NCBI GenBank assembly: GCA_905235815.1
Contig: CAJOMT010000013.1
Coordinates: 1-28,876, forward strand
Length of the DNA stretch: 28,876 nucleotides
Direction of reading: 5' to 3'
Source of the DNA: an uncultured Clostridia bacterium
GTDB taxonomy: Bacteria > Bacillota > Clostridia > Christensenellales > Borkfalkiaceae
The notes below the pieces were generated by a model. The model searched no databases. It saw nothing but the letters and a program-made list of their open reading frames with translations, and was not told where the DNA came from. A program made the translations under genes and the position numbers. Positions 24,316 through 28,876 of the stretch are shown here, piece after piece (the first letter of the stretch is position 1; each line of letters opens with the position of its first letter).

Positions 24316-26478
24316 ATGAAAAAACTTTTACACAAATTAACAGCCGTAGTTATAGTTGCGGCATTATCGGTTTGTACGTTGGCTAGTTGCGGACTTTTTG
24401 CCGTAGATACCGACAGGGATATGAAGCAAGTCGTTGCAACCGTTAAAATAGACGAAAAAGTCAATCAAACCGACATATATAAAAAGGATATTATTGCCGG
24501 ATACGTTTCTTACGGATACAATTACGTTCAATATTATTCGTACAGTTTGTCTGATGCCTACAAGTTGGTTTTGGACAACCTTGTAAACAACGCCGTCATA
24601 ATACAGCAATCGAGACTTTCGCTTGCCGATGAATATAATGCGGGAAACGTCGAATATGCCAAGGCTTTACCGACCGCGGACGAGAGAGCGCAGCTCATTG
24701 AAAATTTGGAGTCTGACGGATATCTCCATATTTTGGCAAGCCCGACGGAAATAGAGGAGTATGCAAAAACCACGAAGAATACTGCGGGTTCGGCAGCATA
24801 TATCGACGATTTAAATGACTATATGCTTAACCTTTATAAAGGCGAGGACAAGAACGGAAGTCTTAAAATAAACGATGCGGCTTTCAGATTTGTTGACGAA
24901 GTTACGGTATATTCCGCAATTTCTTCGGCTATCGATTCGATAAACGGCTTGATAGACGCAATGGCAGACGAAGAGGACGAGGACGAAGCTGAACACGAGA
25001 ATATATCGTTTACTGCGAGGACGACTCCGACGATGCCCGCTGAAGAAGAGGACGAAGACGAAGAAAACGCAAAACTTTTAAAAGAGTACAAAGAGAATGC
25101 AATCGATATTTCGGGCAGCGCAAGAATAACCGCTTATGCCAAGGCGCTTGACAGATTGACTGAAATGGGACTTTTGACGAGCGAAGAAAAGGAAGTTGCG
25201 AAGAACAACAGAGATAAACAAGTCATACTTTCGCTTTCTTATTTCAGAAACATGATAAATTCAAATATAGAATCTGCTATCGTTTCGGCTTATGAGCAAG
25301 CGCTTATAAATGCGTCGAATATGGACTACACCAAAGTCGACGAAATCTATGACGACGAGGCGAAAGCTGCTGCCAAAAAAGATAAGATATTAAACGACGT
25401 TTGGGAACAATATAAAAATTTAAGAGAAACTCAAAAAGCGGAATTTTCGGGTAACCTTTCAGATTATGAAACGAAACTCGGAGCGGTAAGCGACAGCGGA
25501 TTCGTTGCGTATAACGCAAGAGGCGGATACTTCTATGCGTCTCACCTTTTGATCGGATATAGCGACGAGTTGTCGAAGTTGATTTCCGATTATTCTTCAA
25601 AGTCCGGCATAACGAACGCAGATGTCGAAGAATTTGTAAATTCCCTTGCCGATCGTATTACGGTAGAGGATCTTCGTTCGAGTTGGGTACAGTCAAATTA
25701 CGGAACTTATGACGGTGAAACCTTTAAATTCTCGGATAAGTACGTATACAATACCGACGGACCTTTGGCAAATTATCTCGGAACGATAGAAAAAGTCAAG
25801 ACATACGTCAGCAAGGACGCAGACGGTAATGACGTAAATAATTTGTATTTCGGAAAAGTTGAGCCAAGCAAACTTTCGTTTAAAGATTTCGGTAAAATAG
25901 TAGCGAAAATTCTTCCCAACACCGAAGATGTTAGCGAACTTGCCATAAACAACGTATATAATTTGTACGATGACGCAACTATCACGAGAATTAAGAGAGA
26001 CGATTTCAACGGTTTTGAAGATTTGAAATTTGCATTCAGCACGGATACCGGAAATTTCAATAACTATCTCGGATACGTTTATTCTCCGATTTCTTCGGCA
26101 AACCAATACGTTTCGGCGTATAACAAGGCATGCAAGGCGTTAGTGGGCGAGAACGGCGTAAAAGTCGGTTCGTATTATATATTTATGTCGAAGGAATACG
26201 GCTTGCATATAATTCTTTGCACGGCTACTGCTAACTTCGGAGTATATGACACCGAAAACGAGGCGGCAGGTAAAGCGGACTTCAAGGCAGCTCTTGAAAG
26301 GGCTTGCGACGGCGATACCGATTCCGTTGCTTATGACTTTATGAAAGCAAACGTTGATTTGGTTACCAATAACTATATAAGCGACGTAGCGCAGAGTTTC
26401 ATAAGAAAATACACGAGCGAGAACGCTTCGTATATAACCTATTATGAAAAGACCTACAACGATATAATTAAAGACTAA
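24316..26478 (+). CDS. Lipoprotein resembling SurA/PrsA-type peptidyl-prolyl isomerases
   Basis: 720 residues, exported lipoprotein: basic N-terminus, hydrophobic segment and lipobox LASC with Cys25 as the lipidated residue. Residues 40-140 look like a SurA_N-type chaperone region (long helices, a LVLDNLVNNAVIIQQ helix). About 215-255 is a very acidic low-complexity insert (DEEDEDEAEHEN and EEEDEDEEN). Two stretches recall a divergent parvulin domain: FYASHLLIGYSDE (about 405-418) and YGLHIILCTAT (about 630), like the PpiC SHIL and HII motifs. The region between them is longer than in a normal parvulin (about 90 residues). It likely folds secreted proteins outside the membrane, in keeping with a foldase gene often following pth-mfd. 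Isomerase activity is unproven. It is a single-gene transcript. Confidence 0.75.
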   Translation: MKKLLHKLTAVVIVAALSVCTLASCGLFAVDTDRDMKQVVATVKIDEKVNQTDIYKKDIIAGYVSYGYNYVQYYSYSLSDAYKLVLDNLVNNAVIIQQSRLSLADEYNAGNVEYAKALPTADERAQLIENLESDGYLHILASPTEIEEYAKTTKNTAGSAAYIDDLNDYMLNLYKGEDKNGSLKINDAAFRFVDEVTVYSAISSAIDSINGLIDAMADEEDEDEAEHENISFTARTTPTMPAEEEDEDEENAKLLKEYKENAIDISGSARITAYAKALDRLTEMGLLTSEEKEVAKNNRDKQVILSLSYFRNMINSNIESAIVSAYEQALINASNMDYTKVDEIYDDEAKAAAKKDKILNDVWEQYKNLRETQKAEFSGNLSDYETKLGAVSDSGFVAYNARGGYFYASHLLIGYSDELSKLISDYSSKSGITNADVEEFVNSLADRITVEDLRSSWVQSNYGTYDGETFKFSDKYVYNTDGPLANYLGTIEKVKTYVSKDADGNDVNNLYFGKVEPSKLSFKDFGKIVAKILPNTEDVSELAINNVYNLYDDATITRIKRDDFNGFEDLKFAFSTDTGNFNNYLGYVYSPISSANQYVSAYNKACKALVGENGVKVGSYYIFMSKEYGLHIILCTATANFGVYDTENEAAGKADFKAALERACDGDTDSVAYDFMKANVDLVTNNYISDVAQSFIRKYTSENASYITYYEKTYNDIIKD

Positions 26479-26485
26479 TGGAATT

Positions 26486-26526
26486 TTTTACGGCAAGCGA
26501 TATTGCTTGCCGTAAAATTTTTAATT
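26486..26526 (+). terminator. Intrinsic terminator after the foldase-like gene
   Basis: A perfect 13-bp stem (26486-26498, TTTTACGGCAAGC, with 26505-26517) and a 6-nt loop, followed by a T-rich tract. It begins eight bases after the stop codon. Confidence 0.93.
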
Positions 26527-26541
26527 TTTTTATAAAAACGT

Positions 26542-26570
26542 TTGACAAAGCGGTTTTTATATGTTATTAT
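26542..26570 (+). promoter_or_regulatory. Strong promoter of the infC-rpmI-rplT operon
   Basis: Perfect TTGACA (26542-26547), a 17-base spacer, and TATTAT (26565-26570) with an extended TGT just before it. The transcription start is expected near 26577, about 230 bases before infC. Confidence 0.85.
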
Positions 26571-26576
26571 ATTAAT

Positions 26577-26809
26577 GCTAAGCAGAAGTTACCCTTCTCG
26601 CCGTAAGTTATGATGAAACGGCACAGATTTTATTTATTTTCCGAAAAAGTCGGGGAATAGTATGTTTGTATGGGGTTTGCTTTTCTTAGCAAGCCGTTTT
26701 TTATTTTAAATAAATCGAGGGAGAATTAGTCGACAGACGCCAAAAAGACAAGGTTAAGGCTCAACGTGTTAGACTATTCTCAACTTAATGAAAGGGAAGG
26801 TAAACGAAC
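26577..26809 (+). promoter_or_regulatory. Structured leader of the infC operon (L20-leader-like attenuator region)
   Basis: This 230-base stretch has no convincing gene. It shows two small hairpins, AGAAG/CTTCT (26584-26588 with 26594-26598) and GCCGT/ACGGC (26600-26604 with 26618-26622), a CCGA/TCGG hairpin (26641-26653), and then an attenuator-type terminator at 26674-26707. About 100 unstructured-looking bases follow, up to the AGGGAAGG site. In Bacillus and relatives, ribosomal protein L20 binds such a leader and represses its own operon through premature termination. The same control is inferred here from position and layout; I did not derive the alternative antiterminator fold. Confidence 0.6.
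26674..26707 (+). terminator. Attenuator terminator in the infC leader
   Basis: GGTTTGCT (26674-26681) pairs with AGCAAGCC (26688-26695) through eight base pairs including one G-U, with a 6-nt loop and a GTTTTTTATTTT tail. It lies about 100 bases after the promoter and 100 before infC, so it can only act by premature termination of the operon. Confidence 0.75.
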
Positions 26810-27325
26810 ATTAAAGATCAAGTTCAAATCAATGAAGATATAAGGGATAAGGAAGTTCGCCTTATCGGGGCGGACGGTTCTCAACTCGGTATTGTAAGTT
26901 CGGCGGAGGCGTTAAGACTTGCCGAAGAACAGGAACTCGACTTAGTAAAAATAGCGGCGAATGCCAATCCGCCGGTCTGTAAGATTATGGACTACGGAAA
27001 ATACCGCTTCGAGATGATGAAAAAGCAAAAAGAGGCGCAGAAGAATCAAAAGACGACCGAAATCAAAGAGATAAGGTTATCTATGACGATAGACGTCGGC
27101 GACTTGAACGTAAAGGCCAAGCAAACGCAGAAATTTTTGCAGAGCGGTAATAAAGTTAAGGTATCAATAAGAATGAGGGGCAGACAGAATGCACATTCTT
27201 CGCTCGGAGTAGACGTGATGAACAGGTTTTTCGAACTCGTATCCGCCTATGCCGTAATGGAGAAAAAGCCGATGTTCGAGGGCAGAAACATTTTGATGAT
27301 ATTAGCCCCATCAAAGTCAAACTGA
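26810..27325 (+). CDS. infC: Translation initiation factor IF-3 (ATT start codon)
   Basis: 171 residues; binds the 30S subunit, keeps subunits apart and checks the start codon. The reading frame begins upstream of the first ATG at 26987, because residues before it are clear IF-3 sequence: QVQINEDIRDKEVRLIGADG, then NANPPVCKIMDYGKYRFEMM. An in-frame stop at 26801-26803 limits the start to a few codons. ATT at 26810 is the best choice, preceded by AGGGAAGG nine bases upstream. Rare AUU-type starts are characteristic of infC and make the gene self-regulated, since IF-3 itself rejects non-standard start codons. The C-terminal domain (MRGRQNAHSSLG, EGRNILMILAPSK) is normal. First gene of the operon with rpmI and rplT. 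Confidence 0.93.
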   Translation: MKDQVQINEDIRDKEVRLIGADGSQLGIVSSAEALRLAEEQELDLVKIAANANPPVCKIMDYGKYRFEMMKKQKEAQKNQKTTEIKEIRLSMTIDVGDLNVKAKQTQKFLQSGNKVKVSIRMRGRQNAHSSLGVDVMNRFFELVSAYAVMEKKPMFEGRNILMILAPSKSN

Positions 27326-27349
27326 TAAAAAAATTCGGAGGATATAAAT

Positions 27350-27553
27350 ATGCCAAAAATGAAATCGCACAGCGGTGCCAAAAAGCGTTTTAAGGTAACC
27401 GCAAACGGTAAGATCAAGAGATATAGCCAGAACAAGAGCCATATTTTGTCAAAGAAATCTACCAAGAGAAAGAGAAGATTAAGAACGGGAACTTACGTTT
27501 CCAAAACGCAGGAAAAGACGGTAAAGAAGAGTCTTATTCCTTATAAGGTATAA
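27350..27553 (+). CDS. rpmI: 50S ribosomal protein L35 (bL35)
   Basis: 67 residues, very basic, of the usual length. MPKMKSHSGAKKRFK at the start and KSTKRKRRLR in the middle are family hallmarks; it lies on the 23S rRNA inside the large subunit. A GGAGG site precedes the ATG by nine bases. It sits 24 bases after infC and 14 before rplT, the normal order for this operon. Confidence 0.97.
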   Translation: MPKMKSHSGAKKRFKVTANGKIKRYSQNKSHILSKKSTKRKRRLRTGTYVSKTQEKTVKKSLIPYKV

Positions 27554-27567
27554 AGGAGGGTTGAATT

Positions 27568-27921
27568 ATGCGTATTAAAAGAGGCGTTAACGGAGTAAAA
27601 AAGCGTAGAAAGATAATGAAACTCTCCAAAGGCTATTTTGGAGCAAAGAGTAAACTTTACAGAGTAGCAAGACAAGCGGTAATGAAGTCTTTGTCCTATG
27701 CGTACGTAGGAAGAAAACGCAGAAAGAGAGATTTCAGAAAACTTTGGATAGCGAGAATAAATGCAGGCTGCCGTTTAAACGGTATGTCTTACAGTTCGTT
27801 TATGCACGGTCTTAAACTCGCAGGAATAGATCTTAACAGAAAAGTTCTTGCGGATATGGCGGTAAACGACGCCGCAGGTTTTGCTGCGCTTACCGAAACC
27901 GCAAAGGCTAAACTCAACTAA
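27568..27921 (+). CDS. rplT: 50S ribosomal protein L20 (bL20)
   Basis: 117 residues, normal length. An N-terminal basic helix (RIKRGVNGVKKRRKIMKLSK, GYFGAKSKLYRVARQAV) reaches into the large subunit, and a globular C-terminal part follows (AGCRLNGMSYSSFMHGLK). L20 starts 50S assembly by binding domain II of 23S rRNA, and in Bacillota usually represses its own operon by binding the infC leader. It has a near-perfect AAAGGAGGG site seven bases before the ATG. A terminator follows at once. Confidence 0.98.
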   Translation: MRIKRGVNGVKKRRKIMKLSKGYFGAKSKLYRVARQAVMKSLSYAYVGRKRRKRDFRKLWIARINAGCRLNGMSYSSFMHGLKLAGIDLNRKVLADMAVNDAAGFAALTETAKAKLN

Positions 27922-27927
27922 TATTGT

Positions 27928-27962
27928 AGCCGAATCACTGTAAATGTGTTCGGCTCTTTTAT
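27928..27962 (+). terminator. Terminator of the infC-rpmI-rplT operon
   Basis: AGCCGAA (27928-27934) pairs with TTCGGCT (27949-27955), with an added inner CAC/GTG pairing, and is followed by CTTTTAT. It ends six bases before the next start codon, so the gene at 27968 probably depends on read-through or on a promoter inside the terminator. Confidence 0.85.
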
Positions 27963-27967
27963 ATAAT

Positions 27968-28726
27968 ATGATTATTTCGTCTAAATCCAACGACCGCATA
28001 AAACGGATCGCCTCATTAAAGGAAAAGAAGTTCAGGACAGAATACTGTCAGTATATAGTCGAGGGCCGCAAAATGGTTAAAGAGGCGTATTTAAGCGGCA
28101 AGGAAATACTGACTGTCGTCGGTACGGAAAGCGCACTTTGCGACCTATCGACAGAATTATGTCTTGACTTATCCGAAATTTGCGGCGACGTAATAGCCGT
28201 AACCGAAAGTGTTTTTAAGTATATTTCCGATTCGGTTACTCCGCAAGGCATTATGGCGGTATTGAAAATCGAAAAATCGATTGCAAAGCCGCATCAAATA
28301 AGCGTACTGTTAGACGGTATAAGCGATCCGGGCAATATGGGTACGATAATAAGGACTATGGCGGCGGCGGACGTTAAAAATTTATATCTCGTAAATTGTT
28401 GCGATCCTTATTCACCCAAAGCGGTGAGAGCGTCGATGAGCGGCATATATTTCGTCGACATCAGCGAAATTGCGGCGGAGGACGTTTCTGAAATTTTCAA
28501 AGGAACGCCCATAATCGTAGCGGATATGGGCGGCGAAAGCGTTTACGGGTTTACGCCACCCGAAAATTACTGTTTGGTAATAGGCGGCGAGGCGAACGGC
28601 GTGAGTGCGGATTTGAAAAGTAAAGCGGAAAAGGTCATTGCTATACCTATGAGCGAGCATTCCGAGAGTCTCAATGCTGGGGTTTCGCTATCCGTTATAC
28701 TTTATGAATTGAGATACGGTAAATAA
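27968..28726 (+). CDS. TrmH/SpoU-family rRNA (ribose-2'-O) methyltransferase
   Basis: 252 residues, SAM-dependent SPOUT enzyme. The N-terminal substrate-binding domain starts MIISSKSNDRIKRIASLKEK and contains YIVEGRKMVKEA, as in the YsgA/RlmB-like group. The catalytic knot has motif 1 DGISDPGNMGTIIRTMAAAD, SPKAVRASMSG, motif 2 VIGGEANGVS, and motif 3 IPMSEHSESLNAGVSLSVIL. The exact RNA target is not predictable. I chose ATG 27968 because family members start right before ISSKxN; the in-frame ATG at 27944 lies inside the terminator hairpin. There is no Shine-Dalgarno sequence; a TATAAT sits directly before the ATG at 27962-27967. It is often found next to the infC/rplT or pheST region in Bacillota. 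Confidence 0.92.
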   Translation: MIISSKSNDRIKRIASLKEKKFRTEYCQYIVEGRKMVKEAYLSGKEILTVVGTESALCDLSTELCLDLSEICGDVIAVTESVFKYISDSVTPQGIMAVLKIEKSIAKPHQISVLLDGISDPGNMGTIIRTMAAADVKNLYLVNCCDPYSPKAVRASMSGIYFVDISEIAAEDVSEIFKGTPIIVADMGGESVYGFTPPENYCLVIGGEANGVSADLKSKAEKVIAIPMSEHSESLNAGVSLSVILYELRYGK

Positions 28727-28727
28727 T

Positions 28728-28876
28728 ATGGAAGATAAAGAGTTGTTGATCAAGACCGAAAAGAAATTATATTATCGCGAAGGGAATAAATTTATAAAGC
28801 AGTTTGACGAGAGTTATTCCAAGGCGAGCGTATTTAATGAGGTTTTGAACCATACGAGAATAGAGGAAACGGGACT
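28728..28876 (+). CDS. Start of a kinase-like gene (phosphotransferase family), cut by the window end
   Basis: Only the first 49 or so residues are visible, starting two bases after the methyltransferase stop (ATG 28728). They read MEDKELLIKTEKKLYYREGN, then KFIKQFDESYSKASVFNEVL and NHTRIEETGL. A beta-hairpin with an invariant-type lysine (FIKQF) followed by a helix (VFNEVLNHTRIEETG) is the N-lobe pattern of aminoglycoside-phosphotransferase-like small-molecule kinases; the phrase NEVLNHTRIEETG is close to that family as I recall it. The catalytic loop lies outside the window, so the call is tentative. Translation is probably coupled to the preceding gene. Confidence 0.55.
   Translation, partial: MEDKELLIKTEKKLYYREGNKFIKQFDESYSKASVFNEVLNHTRIEETG

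Noticed and set aside
26725..26757. Leader peptide upstream of infC beginning with ATT 26725
   Set aside because: A 10-codon frame follows a GGGAG, but nothing supports translation from ATT there, and the sequence resembles no known leader peptide.

Overview
The window looks like a chromosomal segment from a moderately AT-rich, Gram-positive-type bacterium, most likely an uncultivated Clostridia-like member of the Bacillota. The evidence is the pth-mfd-foldase lipoprotein order, an infC-rpmI-rplT operon with a 5' attenuator, strong intrinsic terminators, lipobox and sortase-free surface proteins, and a BspA-type repeat protease. I cannot place it further from sequence alone. Nearly all of the DNA is coding, genes are packed with ATGA-type overlaps, and I see no phage, IS element, CRISPR array or rRNA.

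Left end (1-4200): a tRNA-Thr(GGT) on the minus strand with its own promoter and terminator, an odd second copy of its anticodon arm at the very edge, a 29-residue membrane micro-protein, and a secreted subtilisin-like protease with leucine-rich repeats. A bidirectional terminator separates these from a convergent gene for a membrane-anchored coiled-coil protein with a YegP/DUF1508-like end. Then 4200-7776 is an operon of two FAD oxidoreductases and an ATP-grasp ligase.

Middle (7818-11331): DUF1934 protein, metallo-beta-lactamase-fold hydrolase and a full-length Rho homologue that has lost its ATPase residues form one operon. A glutamine-amidotransferase-like gene runs against it and overlaps its 3' end. 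Its start codon in turn overlaps that of a divergent, frameshifted nucleosidase (MTAN) gene.

Long operon (11372-19160): patatin-like lipase, an AroA-AroE fusion with many altered catalytic residues, a normal shikimate kinase, a fused MacB-type ABC transporter, a CPBP membrane protease, RlmH and TadA, ended by a terminator. Next comes prs-pth-mfd from one strong promoter, then a separately promoted foldase-like lipoprotein. The right end is infC (ATT start, so easily missed) - rpmI - rplT behind an attenuated leader, a TrmH/SpoU rRNA methyltransferase, and the start of a kinase-like gene that runs off the window.

The most interesting points are the catalytically dead Rho homologue (8829-10088), the degenerate AroA-AroE fusion (12215-14248) sitting directly before an intact AroK, and a repeated arrangement in which a sigma-A-type -10 box lies 7-8 bases before an ATG that has no Shine-Dalgarno sequence, suggesting leaderless mRNAs. 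Promoters, terminators and all family assignments were made by eye; none was checked by database search.
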